This document shows positions 8,998 through 18,432 of a DNA stretch of 64,000 nt, piece after piece. Below the pieces are notes generated by a model, which saw nothing but the letters and a program-made list of their open reading frames with translations, made no database searches and had not been told where the DNA came from. Every line of letters begins with the position of its first letter. The first letter of the stretch is position 1. This stretch comes from SXOA01 sp046593355 (GTDB lineage Bacteria; Planctomycetota; Planctomycetia; Pirellulales; Pirellulaceae), in NCBI GenBank assembly GCA_046593355.1, contig JBKJNY010000249.1, forward strand, positions 1 through 64,000, in the 5' to 3' direction. The position numbers were made by a program, and so were the translations under genes.

Positions 8998-9857
8998 TGT
9001 GTGCCGTAATATGCCTTTGCCTCAAGACCAGTCCGGCTACGGACCAGCTCCACAATCGCGTCCACTTCCTCATCTGCAAGTGGTGTGACGTAACTCTCCG
9101 CCGGCCGCCGGGCCACGGTGTAGACCTGCACGAGTTTCAGCCGTCCGCCCGCCGCCGTGATTTCATTCAGTCGATCGCAGAAGGCAACAAGTTCAGCCGA
9201 AACAGGCGGCTTGTTGGCGACTCGCATAAAGAGCGCCTGAATAACAAGCGGACGGACTTTCGCGGCAGCCGCGATGTTGTCCAGGATTTGCTGGAAGGGA
9301 ATCGGCGTGCGGTCGATAAGTTTGAAATACTCCTCGGTCCCCGCTTCCAGCTTGGCCCAGATTTCTCCGTTGTTCTCGTCCAGGATCGCCAGTCCCCGCT
9401 GCACATGCTGCCGGTGAAACATGCTGGCGTTGGTGATCAGGACCATTTTGACTTTGTCCATGCCGCGGGCGCGCTTCAGGTCGGCGCAGGCGGCAATGAC
9501 CTCGTCGAAATTCTTGAACGTCGTCGGCTCGCCATCCCCCGAGAAGGCAATGTCATTCAGGCGGCGGAACGGCGGCGGCGTGTCCTGGAATTTCTCCGTC
9601 TGGAAAATTGCGCCACTTGTGCATAGGTCGATAACCGATCCGAGTTCGCACAGGAGCGCATCCGTCTCCACAAACTGCGTCTCACTCTGGCTGGTCCGGT
9701 CCACCTGGCAATAGATGCAATCGAAGTTGCAGACCTTGTCCGGATTCAGATTCACGCCGATGGAAATCCCCTCGCTTCGCCGGCTGAGGACGGGATAGAC
9801 GAAGCGGTTCTGCTCGAAGGTGCGTTCGTGGCGGGTATGGAGGGGGACGGCGCTCAT
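8991..9857 (-). CDS. Radical SAM protein
   Basis: A 288-residue radical SAM enzyme with the 4Fe-4S motif CNFDCIYC (C43, C47, C50), followed by SGDGEPTTFKNF, the typical SAM-contacting GGEP-like segment. It resembles the COG0731/Tyw1-like iron-sulfur oxidoreductases. The substrate is unknown. I chose the ATG at 9857 (MSAVPLHTRH) since the upstream open frame has no conserved features and overlaps the next gene. The C-terminal codons and stop are inside the family F repeat arm. Confidence 0.85.
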   Translation of the reverse strand: MSAVPLHTRHERTFEQNRFVYPVLSRRSEGISIGVNLNPDKVCNFDCIYCQVDRTSQSETQFVETDALLCELGSVIDLCTSGAIFQTEKFQDTPPPFRRLNDIAFSGDGEPTTFKNFDEVIAACADLKRARGMDKVKMVLITNASMFHRQHVQRGLAILDENNGEIWAKLEAGTEEYFKLIDRTPIPFQQILDNIAAAAKVRPLVIQALFMRVANKPPVSAELVAFCDRLNEITAAGGRLKLVQVYTVARRPAESYVTPLADEEVDAIVELVRSRTGLEAKAYYGTQA

Positions 9858-9876
9858 CCGTGCATTATACCTGTGG

Positions 9877-10560
9877 CTAGGTGGGCATTTCCTCATTCGC
9901 CGGCATTGCCACGAGCTGGAAGAACTGAAACCCCTCTTCCAGGAGCCCCGGAATCTTGTCCGGGTGTACGCGCTGCCCGGCCCGGAAGAAAAAAAGTTGG
10001 CTCCCTCGTCCCGCCGCGGTGATCCCCTTGCGCTGCGAAAACCACTCTCGCACACCGGGCCCAAAGAGCTGGCGGATCTCCGCTTCGCCGGCACCCTGCA
10101 GGAGAAACGACGAAGAAAATCCCGGGTCTTCCACAAAATTGATGTCTTTCACGCCGAACAGTTTCACAATCTTGTGAAAGAACCCCTCCGGGCTCACCGT
10201 AAAGTCCGACAGATGGAGCCGCGAGGACGCAAAGCGAATGACCGTCTGGCGATGCGTGTGCGAGTGTTTTCCGCTGCCGGTGGTGTAGGTCAAATCGAAG
10301 ATGGTCAGCTCCACATCGTCGGTCACCCCGCGGATGGTGTTGGCGGCGGAATGTCCGCGCCCGGTGTCAAACAGGGCGAATCCCTGCAACATCCCCAGCA
10401 GTCCGGGAATCCCCTGCGGAAAGAATTCCAGCCCCAGACTCGCGGCGACTTTTTCAATCCCCTCCCGCCGTTTCTTCTCGAAATACATTCCCACGCCAAT
10501 TCCGATGACCACCAGAATGGCAATAATGATGATCGGTAACAGGGTGCCGAGAAATTTCAT
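9877..10560 (-). CDS. Membrane-anchored hypothetical protein
   Basis: A 227-residue protein with one N-terminal membrane segment (about 5-25, rich in I and V) and a KKRRE positive stop-transfer stretch just after it, so the rest probably faces the cytoplasm. The soluble domain has no motif I recognise; similar single-pass proteins are common in planctomycetes. It ends 19 bases upstream of the radical SAM start on the same strand, so the two may be co-transcribed. Confidence 0.7.
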   Translation of the reverse strand: MKFLGTLLPIIIIAILVVIGIGVGMYFEKKRREGIEKVAASLGLEFFPQGIPGLLGMLQGFALFDTGRGHSAANTIRGVTDDVELTIFDLTYTTGSGKHSHTHRQTVIRFASSRLHLSDFTVSPEGFFHKIVKLFGVKDINFVEDPGFSSSFLLQGAGEAEIRQLFGPGVREWFSQRKGITAAGRGSQLFFFRAGQRVHPDKIPGLLEEGFQFFQLVAMPANEEMPT

Positions 10561-10771
10561 GGCATAGGTCCGAAGCCGCGCTGGGTGGCCGCCGCGTGGG
10601 TTGCGTTCATTTGCCTGCCGTTATACTCGCCTTCGCCGCGAACGGCCACGGCAGGAATTGAGCCAAATCGCACATCCCGGGGGATGCGGCGCGCAATTGA
10701 CTTGCAACCCGCCGCGCGCCAAACTTCGATACCCTCTCCTTCGTATCGCAATACCTGTTTGGAGACCTGCC

Positions 10772-11281
10772 ATGTTCGCCGGACCGCGGTTTGCTCTATC
10801 TCTTGTCGCTCTCTTTGCGCTGCTGGCGATGCCGGTCCTTGGCCGCACGCAGGAGCAAAAGAAGGCAGAAGAACCGAAAGAAAAAGTACCCAAGAACGAT
10901 GACCGCCTGGTGTGCATTGGCACCCTCGCCAGCGCGCACATCTCTACCACCTACGGGTACGTGGGGGGCGTGGCCGATGCGTTCGCCCATGACGTCTACA
11001 AGGCCGAGAAGGTGCAGGATCTCATGAAAGAAGTGGTCCGCCTGGCGGATGTCAGTGTGAAACAGCTCAAGACGGTTCGCAACGGCAACCTGATGGACGC
11101 GGACAAGAAGGTTCTCGATGACGTGGTCGAGGTCTATGGCCTATTGCAGGAAGAAGCTCGGGCTCTCTCCGACTACACCAAGTCCAAGGACAAGGACGAC
11201 TTGCAGAAGTTCGAAAAAGCCCGCACTGCTGCGTGGCCGAAGATTAAGGGCGTCTTGGGGATTAAGGACGATCCCAAGTAG
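10772..11281 (+). CDS. Exported hypothetical protein
   Basis: A 169-residue protein starting with a signal peptide (MFAGPRFALSLVALFALLAM, likely cleaved after a VLG segment). A lysine- and glutamate-rich linker and a mostly helical mature domain follow. I recognise no family. The ATG at 10772 follows GGAGA about 7 bases upstream; the longer frame from 10601 lacks support. It is divergent from the membrane-anchored gene and upstream of the thioredoxin-like lipoprotein. Confidence 0.75.
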   Translation: MFAGPRFALSLVALFALLAMPVLGRTQEQKKAEEPKEKVPKNDDRLVCIGTLASAHISTTYGYVGGVADAFAHDVYKAEKVQDLMKEVVRLADVSVKQLKTVRNGNLMDADKKVLDDVVEVYGLLQEEARALSDYTKSKDKDDLQKFEKARTAAWPKIKGVLGIKDDPK

Positions 11282-11424
11282 CCGATTCTATGGGCTGATG
11301 ATGCGCATTTCGTCGATTCGGGGCCTGCGTTGGCAGCCCTGGATGCTCTAGAATTAAGGCACGCGGCCAAATGAAGTCGCCCCGTCCCCCCGCACGGCTT
11401 TCCATACCATCCCAGCGTGATGCC

Positions 11425-14364
11425 ATGACTGTTTTTTCCGCCCGGCTTGTTTCATTTTGTTGTCCCGGGCTCCTTCTGGGGGGCCTGGGTCTGGCTCTCT
11501 TTACCGGCTGCGGTGACCCAGCGCCGGTAACGGCGGAGAAGTCGAAATTTCAAGTGGCCGGGGACGAAGACCAGCAGAAGGCAAAGGAAGGTTCGCAAGA
11601 GGACGAAAAAGGTGCGAAAAAATTCCCGGGCTCGGAAACGGATCCTCTCATTCCCAAACTTTCGCCGCGCAGGGGAAGCGAGCCCGACGCCGAAGGTTCC
11701 TCCAAAACCGGCGAACCGACGGAAGTAGTCGCCGACACCAATGATTACGGAGCTTCCCCGCAGTATCCGCTGCCCCCGGGTGGAGCGCAGGACGTGGCGG
11801 ACTTCCTGCAAAACCTGGGAGCAAAAAAGCCCAAGGGGCGGACCAAACAGGAACAGGAAGCCGATTATCTGGCGATTCAAGATTCGCGCCTCGCCGCGGC
11901 TCGGAAACTGTTGACGTTCCGCATCCCCAAGGAAGCTAAGTTCGGCATCTTGCAACTGATGATGGAAATCCATCAGGGCTTCATTGAAAACAAAGTCCCC
12001 GAGGCCGAGCAACGTCTGGAGGCATTTGCGCAAGAGCTGAGCGGCCATAAAGATCCCGAAGTTGCCGAGATCGGTCGCGTGCAGGTCTTCGACATTGCCA
12101 TCAACAAGCTGGCGAAGCAGGATCCGCCGCCGGCCGACGGCAAGGAAGTAGTCGCGGAAATTGAGAAGTTCGTCGAGGCTGCGGAGGGCTCTCCGATTGG
12201 ATTCATGATGGCTGGCCAGAAGTGCATGGAGCTGCAAGCCTTGGGTGGGGCCACCAGGCAGTTTCAGCTAGACCTGCTCGAGGAGCTCAAGAAGGTCGCC
12301 GAGCGCTACCAAAAAAGCTCTGACCCGCGGACTGCCGCGCAGGCGAAGCAAGTCCTGGAAATGGCCGGAATCTTTGAGGCCGAAATCGAAATCAAGCCGC
12401 TGCTCAAGGACACAGCGGAAGGGAAAGAAGGGGCCGAGGAGAAATTCCTGGCGGCTATCAAGGAACTGCTGGCCAACGAGAAGCCCACCGCCACCCTATT
12501 CAAGATCGTGAGCGACAAAGCGACGGAACTGGAATACGGCCACGGGAAAGTTGCCGCCGCCTTGAAGCTCCACGAGATGCTGGACACTAGCTTCAAGGAC
12601 CATGCGGACAAGGAATTGGCGGAGCAAGTCGCCAAGTCCGCGGAATCGGCACGCAAGCGGATCGGCTTGATCGGCAAGCCGCTGGTCGTGGAGGGAGTGA
12701 CGCCCGACGGCGAGCCGTTCGACTTCGCTCCCTACAAGGGGAAGTATGTGCTGGTGGATTTCTGGGCCACCTGGTGCGGGCCGTGCTTGCAGGAGCTTCC
12801 CAATGTTCGCAAGAATTACACCGCATATCATCCCAAGGGATTTGAAGTCATCGGGGTTAGCCTGGATAGCGAACTCGAAGATCTGACCCGTTTCCTCTCG
12901 CTGCAAGGGCCGCCCTGGACGACTGTCATCAGCCAGGAGCTATTCGAGAAAAAGAAGGTGGAGAACGGCATGGTGGCCAATCCGGTTGCCGTGGCCAGCG
13001 GAGTGCAAGCAATTCCCTTTGTCGTCCTTTTGGATAAGGAAGGAAATGTCGATTCCCTCCATCTTCGCGGACCAAGGCTGGAAGCTCGCTTAAAGGAGTT
13101 GCTGGGCGAGCCGGCTGAGAAGCCGGCGGCGGAAGAAGAGACTCCAATGTCGCCAAAGGAGAAATTGGAAGGACTTGAAAAAGAGCTAAACGAATTGAGA
13201 AAGGACGCCAAGAAAGCTGCTGAAAAAACCGCGGAGAAGCCGGCCGAAGAGAAGCCAGCGGCCAAGGCTGAGGAACCCAAGCCGGAAGTAGGGGGCGGCT
13301 GCGGAGCGGCTGTCGAGGAGGAGAAGAAAGAGGCGGCCGAGGACGAGAGCAAGGTGAATCCGTATTCCGCCAGGCCGGGGCTTTCCAGCGAGAAACTCGT
13401 CGCGTACATCGAGAAGATGCTCGATAAGCCCAAATCCATCCAGGCCCGCCCCGGCTTTACTGAGGCTGTCGTGGAAGCTTGCGACCGAGTGCTCACCGTC
13501 AATCCCGCCGCCAAGGAGACGGAGATTCTGACGGCCGCGGAGGCGAAGTTTGAAACGCTACATAAGAAAGCCTGCACTGGCGACGACGCCTGCGACAAAG
13601 CTCTGGTTGCGTTCACCGATCAAATGAAAGCGGACGCCCGTCCCCGCGTCGCCCGCCAGGTTGCCTTCTTCCAGCATGAACGCAAAGTACTCCACGGCGC
13701 CGAGCTCGCCGCCGACAAAATTCCTGACCTGCTCAAGGAGCTCAAGGATTACTACGCCGCCGAAAAGTTGACGAGCAAGCATTTGCGGATGGCCTCCAGC
13801 ACCGTGGCCCTCATCAACAAACTCGACAGCGGCGACGAGCGGGAGAAGCTGTTTGCCGAGTTCGGCGGCCTCTTTGCCAAAGCCGGCGACAAGGAGCTGG
13901 CCCGCTATGGCAAGAAGCTCGCCCAGAAGCCGGAGGCCGAGGCATCGGACCTGGTGGGCAAGGAGTTGGAACTGGACGCAGCGACGTCTAGTGGAAATCC
14001 CTTCAAATGGGGCGACTATCGAGGTAAGGTGGTACTGGTGGACTTCTGGGCGACGTGGTGCGGCCCCTGCCGCAAGGAAATGCCGCACGTCAAGGAGCTG
14101 TATGAGAAGCTCAACGCGCAGGGCTTCACGGTCGTGGGCGTGAGTCTCGACAAGGACCAGGAGGCGCTCGCGGCCTATCTCGCGGAGAACCAGATTCCCT
14201 GGGAGAACCTGGCGGGAGACGAGACCCAGGAGCTGGCTCAGAAGTACGGCGTCCGGGGCATTCCCACGATGATGGCCGTCGGCAAGGACGGCAAGATTCT
14301 GGGTGTCAGCCACAACGTCGGCAGCCTGATTCCGCTGATTGAGAAGGCCCTGGCGGCAAAGTAG
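11425..14364 (+). CDS. Lipoprotein with two TlpA-like thioredoxin domains
   Basis: A protein of about 979 residues. It opens with a lipoprotein signal ending in LALFTGC, then a charged linker, a helical domain, a first TlpA/AhpC-type redoxin domain with WCGPC (cysteines about 451 and 454), a KAEEKPA-rich linker, a second helical domain and a second redoxin domain with WCGPC (about 879 and 882). Both active-site CXXC motifs are intact, so it is likely a periplasmic disulfide reductase or cytochrome maturation-type thioredoxin. The start is uncertain: an ATG at 11371 would add 18 residues. Six bases separate it from the haem-motif gene downstream, so they are likely an operon. Confidence 0.85.
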   Translation: MTVFSARLVSFCCPGLLLGGLGLALFTGCGDPAPVTAEKSKFQVAGDEDQQKAKEGSQEDEKGAKKFPGSETDPLIPKLSPRRGSEPDAEGSSKTGEPTEVVADTNDYGASPQYPLPPGGAQDVADFLQNLGAKKPKGRTKQEQEADYLAIQDSRLAAARKLLTFRIPKEAKFGILQLMMEIHQGFIENKVPEAEQRLEAFAQELSGHKDPEVAEIGRVQVFDIAINKLAKQDPPPADGKEVVAEIEKFVEAAEGSPIGFMMAGQKCMELQALGGATRQFQLDLLEELKKVAERYQKSSDPRTAAQAKQVLEMAGIFEAEIEIKPLLKDTAEGKEGAEEKFLAAIKELLANEKPTATLFKIVSDKATELEYGHGKVAAALKLHEMLDTSFKDHADKELAEQVAKSAESARKRIGLIGKPLVVEGVTPDGEPFDFAPYKGKYVLVDFWATWCGPCLQELPNVRKNYTAYHPKGFEVIGVSLDSELEDLTRFLSLQGPPWTTVISQELFEKKKVENGMVANPVAVASGVQAIPFVVLLDKEGNVDSLHLRGPRLEARLKELLGEPAEKPAAEEETPMSPKEKLEGLEKELNELRKDAKKAAEKTAEKPAEEKPAAKAEEPKPEVGGGCGAAVEEEKKEAAEDESKVNPYSARPGLSSEKLVAYIEKMLDKPKSIQARPGFTEAVVEACDRVLTVNPAAKETEILTAAEAKFETLHKKACTGDDACDKALVAFTDQMKADARPRVARQVAFFQHERKVLHGAELAADKIPDLLKELKDYYAAEKLTSKHLRMASSTVALINKLDSGDEREKLFAEFGGLFAKAGDKELARYGKKLAQKPEAEASDLVGKELELDAATSSGNPFKWGDYRGKVVLVDFWATWCGPCRKEMPHVKELYEKLNAQGFTVVGVSLDKDQEALAAYLAENQIPWENLAGDETQELAQKYGVRGIPTMMAVGKDGKILGVSHNVGSLIPLIEKALAAK

Positions 14365-14370
14365 GTTTCC

Positions 14371-16569
14371 ATGCAAACGGCGCGACCCATTAGAATCGTC
14401 TGGCTCGCGGGCATGCTTTTCGCCTCGCTTGACTGCTGGGCAACTGCCGAGGAGAGCCGCCCGAAGCCGGCCGCCGTTTCCTTTCGGTACGATGTGCTGG
14501 CCGCTCTTTCCAAGCATTCGTGCAGTTCCGGGGCTTGCCACGGCTCGCCAGCGGGGAAGGGAGGATTTCGGCTGTCACTGCGAGGGTTTGATGCGGCCTT
14601 CGATTCGCTCACTCTGATTCGGGAAGACCTCGGCCGGCGAACGACGGTCTTCGCGCCGGAAGATAGTCTGCTGCTCGCCAAACCCACCATGCGGGTCGCT
14701 CACGGCGGGGGGCAGCGCCTGAAGAAAACGGACCCCGGCTATCTGCTCATTCGGGACTGGATTGCCCAGGGCTGCCGCCCCGATGCCGCGGATGCACCCA
14801 CCTGCACGGGAATTGAGGTTTCTCCCAAGGAGCTAGAACTTCATTTCCCCGCGGTCACCCAAAAACTCGTCGCAAAGGCGAAGTTCAGTGATGGAGTTGT
14901 GAGGGATGTCACTGACCTTTGCGTATTCTCCAGCTCGGATGATGAGACGGCCGTGGTTGATGCCGCGGGAGTTGTCACTGCCAAGGAGCGTGGGGAAGCC
15001 GCCATCCTGGTCCGCTATTTGGACCACATCGATACGGCCTCGTTCGCTTTCCTCCGCGACGTTCCCGGCTTTGCCTGGTCCAATCCGCCGGAGCAGAATT
15101 TCATCGACGCCCGCGTCTTCGCCAAACTCCAGCAACTGCAACTGCCGCCGGCGGAGCTATGCACGGACCACGAATTCATTCGCCGCGTCTATCTCGATGC
15201 GCTGGGCATCCTGCCCGAGCGAAAAGAGGTGGAGGCCTTCGTCGGCGACGCCTCGGCGGACAAACGGGTCCGGCTGATTGACGCCCTCCTGGAGCGGCCC
15301 GAATACGCGGAATTCTGGGCGCTGAAGTGGGCGGACCTGCTGCGGGTGAAGAGCGCGCGGCTGGGGAGCGGAGGGGCTCACAAGCTCCACCGCTGGCTGG
15401 TGAGTGCAGTGCGGGAGAATCGTCCCTATGACCGCATTGCCCGCGAGCTGCTGACCGCCAGCGGCAGCACGCTGCAAAATCCGCCGGCCGGATTCTACCG
15501 CGCCGCGGCCGACATGAACGATTGCGCCGAGACGACGGCGCAGCTCTTCCTCGGCATCCGCATCCAGTGCGCCAAGTGCCACAACCACCCCTTCGACCGC
15601 TGGAGCCAGGACAACTACTACGGCATCGGGGCCTTCTTCGCCCGCGTCGGCCGGGCCAATTTGCCCAGCCGAGATGAGACTCTGGTTTATTCTCTGCCCC
15701 GCGGCGAAGTGACGCAGCCTCGCACGCAGAAACAGATTTCGCCTTGGCTTCCCGGCGTTGAGCCTGCGAAGCTGGCGGCAGGCGCGGGTGAAGACCGCCG
15801 CGAATTGCTCGCCCGCCTCTTGGCCACGAAGGACAACCGGCTGTTCACCCAGGTCGCGGCGAATCGTATCTGGGGGCATCTTCTGGGGCGCGGTATCGTC
15901 GAGCCGGTGGATGATTTTCGGCCATCCAATCCGCCGTCGAACAAGGAGCTGCTCGCTGCCCTTACCGACGAATTCATCCGCACAGGCTTCAACCAGAAGG
16001 AGCTGATTCGCACCATTCTGAAGAGCCGCACCTACCAGCTTTCCAGCCAGGCTCCGGAGTTGAGCCGGCGGGATGCGAAGTACTTTTCGCACGCCCAGTC
16101 GCGGCTCCTGTCCGCGGAACAGTTGCTCGATGCGATATCGTCCGTGACGGGAACGCCCGAAGCCTTTCCTGGCCTGCCTGCCGGAACTCGGGCCGGCCAA
16201 CTTCCCAGCCCGGAGCTGGGAACTCACTTTTTGAAGGTCTTCGGCCAGCCGGGGCGGGACACCGCCTGCGAATGTGAGCGGGGGCACGACCCGAAATTGA
16301 CCCAGGCCCTGCAACTCATCAACGGGCCGATGATCACCGCCAAGTTGCAAGCGCCAGGGAGTCGTTTGACGCGCAAGTTGGATGCAACCGGGACTACGAC
16401 GGGCGACTTGGTGACCGATTTCTATTGCGCCGCTCTGTCGCGCCCGCCGAGCGAAGAGGAGCTTAAGGATTCGCTCGCCTACATCGCCGATTCCGAAAAC
16501 CTGCGGCAAGGACTGGAAGACCTGTGCTGGGCGCTGGTGAACTCGAAGGAGTTCTTGTTCCAGCATTAG
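14371..16569 (+). CDS. DUF1549/DUF1553 (PSD1-type) haem-motif protein
   Basis: A 732-residue exported protein with a signal peptide (WLAGMLFASLDCWATA). Next comes a cytochrome-like segment with SSGACHGSPAGKGG, a BIG2-like Ig domain (about 150-225, EVSPKELELHFPA), a DUF1549 domain (FIDARVFAKLQQL onward) containing a CAKCH haem-type motif, and a DUF1553 domain (NRIWGHLLGRGIVEP). These proteins are a hallmark of planctomycetes; their role is not established, although electron transfer or polysaccharide-related work is often suggested. It is probably co-transcribed with the double-thioredoxin gene, which could keep its cysteines reduced before haem attachment. Confidence 0.92.
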   Translation: MQTARPIRIVWLAGMLFASLDCWATAEESRPKPAAVSFRYDVLAALSKHSCSSGACHGSPAGKGGFRLSLRGFDAAFDSLTLIREDLGRRTTVFAPEDSLLLAKPTMRVAHGGGQRLKKTDPGYLLIRDWIAQGCRPDAADAPTCTGIEVSPKELELHFPAVTQKLVAKAKFSDGVVRDVTDLCVFSSSDDETAVVDAAGVVTAKERGEAAILVRYLDHIDTASFAFLRDVPGFAWSNPPEQNFIDARVFAKLQQLQLPPAELCTDHEFIRRVYLDALGILPERKEVEAFVGDASADKRVRLIDALLERPEYAEFWALKWADLLRVKSARLGSGGAHKLHRWLVSAVRENRPYDRIARELLTASGSTLQNPPAGFYRAAADMNDCAETTAQLFLGIRIQCAKCHNHPFDRWSQDNYYGIGAFFARVGRANLPSRDETLVYSLPRGEVTQPRTQKQISPWLPGVEPAKLAAGAGEDRRELLARLLATKDNRLFTQVAANRIWGHLLGRGIVEPVDDFRPSNPPSNKELLAALTDEFIRTGFNQKELIRTILKSRTYQLSSQAPELSRRDAKYFSHAQSRLLSAEQLLDAISSVTGTPEAFPGLPAGTRAGQLPSPELGTHFLKVFGQPGRDTACECERGHDPKLTQALQLINGPMITAKLQAPGSRLTRKLDATGTTTGDLVTDFYCAALSRPPSEEELKDSLAYIADSENLRQGLEDLCWALVNSKEFLFQH

Positions 16570-17300
16570 TCGTTGCGAAAGCCCGCGGGCGTTAACGCGC
16601 GGTCGAGTTCCAACTGCCGCCGGCGAATCTCGACCGGCAGCCACTGTTGGATGCGGCCGCGTTCGTACTGGAGGTTAGTCAGTCGCTGCATGGCTTCCAC
16701 CAGCGCGACGTTGACCAGTTGCTGCGATTCAAACAGCGGGTTAGCGCTGTTGATGAACTTATCGAACCGGCTGTAATTCGCCAGCCGATTCTCGAGAGCA
16801 GTGATTTCCGCCTGGGTGACGGCAATCTGGCTGTCGAGCTGCCGCAGTTGGGCGGGGTAGTCGTGATACAAAAACTGCGTCAGTTCGAGTTGGGCCATTT
16901 CTGCCTCGCGGGTCGCGGGGTTTACCGGATGCAAGTAAACGGCGGGCGCTGCATTGGGAATCGAAAGGACGCCGTTGGGGGTAATTGGCGCGCCTGAAAA
17001 AGCGATGAGCCTGGCAGGACCATGAGCCGAGAGAATGCCATTGGGAACAATGCGCGAGGCGGGAGGCAGTACGAAGGGTTTGGGCTCCGCGAAGGGCTGC
17101 GCTGGTTTAGCGACCTGGAGCGCGCGCTTCAGCGGCTTATTCTTTCCAGCGAGCCGCGCAGGGGCCAGCGGAGCTTGCAACTTCGTAACCAGGTTGAGCG
17201 GAAAGGCCGGCTGCGTCGTCGCCGAGAGGAAGGCGGCATCGGTGCTTGTTGCCGGCAATAGGGTGATGGCCACGAGCGGAAGTAGAGTGAGAAGTCGCAT
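16566..17300 (-). CDS. Exported hypothetical protein with coiled coil
   Basis: A 244-residue protein with a signal peptide (MRLLTLLPLVAITLLPATST). A proline-rich middle part and a helical C-terminal half with heptad-like LRQLDSQIAVTQAEITALE follow. I know no family. Its stop codon overlaps the stop codon of the convergent DUF1549/1553 gene by four bases (TTAG), so no terminator separates them. Confidence 0.7.
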   Translation of the reverse strand: MRLLTLLPLVAITLLPATSTDAAFLSATTQPAFPLNLVTKLQAPLAPARLAGKNKPLKRALQVAKPAQPFAEPKPFVLPPASRIVPNGILSAHGPARLIAFSGAPITPNGVLSIPNAAPAVYLHPVNPATREAEMAQLELTQFLYHDYPAQLRQLDSQIAVTQAEITALENRLANYSRFDKFINSANPLFESQQLVNVALVEAMQRLTNLQYERGRIQQWLPVEIRRRQLELDRALTPAGFRND

Positions 17301-17418
17301 GGAAAGCCTCCAGGTGGGGTCTACCTTCCACGCTAATCAGGCCCCCGCCGCACTCAAGAGTTCAAGGCGTGAAATCTTTTGTCAAGAAGGTGAAGCAGCG
17401 CGTCATAACCGGACCAAG

Positions 17419-17501
17419 AGATAGGGGGTCGGGAGTCTTTGGCGTCGGCGATTACTCTTTTTGCGAAGTCCATGACGCCAAAGACTCCCGACCCCCTATC
17501 T
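17419..17501. repeat. Family A inverted repeat, copy 2
   Basis: Perfect 28-bp arms (17419-17446 and 17474-17501) with a 27-nt spacer. The core GGGTCGGGAGTCTT matches the other copies; the outer bases ATAG/CTAT and the inner GGCGTC/GACGCC differ compensatorily from copy 3. The right arm includes the TAG stop codon of the nitrilase-family gene. Confidence 0.95.
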
Positions 17502-18347
17502 CTTCGGCTCCACCAGCTTCCCATACATCTCGGGCCGCCTGTCGGCGACGCGGTTGATTTCGTGCTTGCCGGGGACGCGGACCTGGTGCTTGTTCCGGGC
17601 CTTTTCCGGGTCGATCTCGGCGAATAGCAGGCATTCGTCCTCGTGCGCGGCCTCGGCCAGCACGTGGCCGCCGGGCGCGCAGATTTTGCTCATGCCGATG
17701 AAGCGGAAGCCGCGTTCGATGCCGACGCGGTTCACCGCCAGGTAATAGATGTGGTTTTCCATGGCCCGCGCGTTGACCACGCACCCCGCCATGCACTCGC
17801 TCCCCGGCGGCCAGTTGGTCGGCAGCAGAATGATGTCGGCCCCTTGCAGCGTCATCACCCGGGCCGCTTCGGGGAATGAGCCGTCGTAACAGATATTCAT
17901 GCCGACCCTGAGCGTCTGATTTCCCACGGGGATTTCCTGCACCGCGAAGGGACGATCGCCGGGGGTGGTGAACATGTCGATTCCCAGAAACGGCAGATGG
18001 ACTTTGCGGTACGTCCCCACCACGCCTTCTGGTCCAACCAATACGCAGGTGTTGAAGATCCGCTCGCCGTCGGCTTCCAACATTCCAAACACGGCATGGA
18101 CGTTCAATCTCTTGCAGGCAGCGGCAAAGGCATTCGTAGCCGGGCCAGGAACGGTTTCGGCATAGGGCCGAGCTTCCTCCAAGCTCTCAAAACAGTATCC
18201 GGGCAGGGCGCATTCGGGAAACACGACGAGCGCCGCTCCTTGCGCCGCGGCAGTTTCCAGCTTGGCCAGCATCCGCGAGAGGTTCCCTTCGCGGTCCGCG
18301 AGCTTCACGTCCATCTGCGCCGCGGCAATGCGAATCGTTTCAGCCAT
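17496..18347 (-). CDS. Carbon-nitrogen hydrolase (nitrilase superfamily)
   Basis: A 283-residue cytoplasmic amidohydrolase with the full catalytic triad E45 (VVFPECALPGY), K115 (YRKVHLPF) and C153 (NICYDGSFPE). It hydrolyses a small amide; the motifs fit the N-carbamoylputrescine/omega-amidase-like branches, but the substrate cannot be read from sequence. The length is typical. The stop codon lies in a family A repeat arm, and another inverted repeat follows its start, so it is bracketed by repeats. Confidence 0.9.
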   Translation of the reverse strand: MAETIRIAAAQMDVKLADREGNLSRMLAKLETAAAQGAALVVFPECALPGYCFESLEEARPYAETVPGPATNAFAAACKRLNVHAVFGMLEADGERIFNTCVLVGPEGVVGTYRKVHLPFLGIDMFTTPGDRPFAVQEIPVGNQTLRVGMNICYDGSFPEAARVMTLQGADIILLPTNWPPGSECMAGCVVNARAMENHIYYLAVNRVGIERGFRFIGMSKICAPGGHVLAEAAHEDECLLFAEIDPEKARNKHQVRVPGKHEINRVADRRPEMYGKLVEPKR

Positions 18348-18360
18348 CGTTGCTCTCCCT

Positions 18361-18432
18361 TAGTAGCCGGCACACTCCGTGTGCCGGCCCGCGTTCCTGG
18401 AATACCGCGCTCACGGAGTGAGCGGACTACTC
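18361..18432. repeat. GTAG-class nested inverted repeat (type I)
   Basis: The left unit TAGTAG leads into GCCGGCACAC-TCC-GTGTGCCGGC; the right unit is GCTCAC-GGA-GTGAGC followed by GGACTACT. The outer ends AGTAG/CTACT pair. It lies between the nitrilase and YHS genes, and its right end supplies the TAG stop of the YHS gene. Confidence 0.88.
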
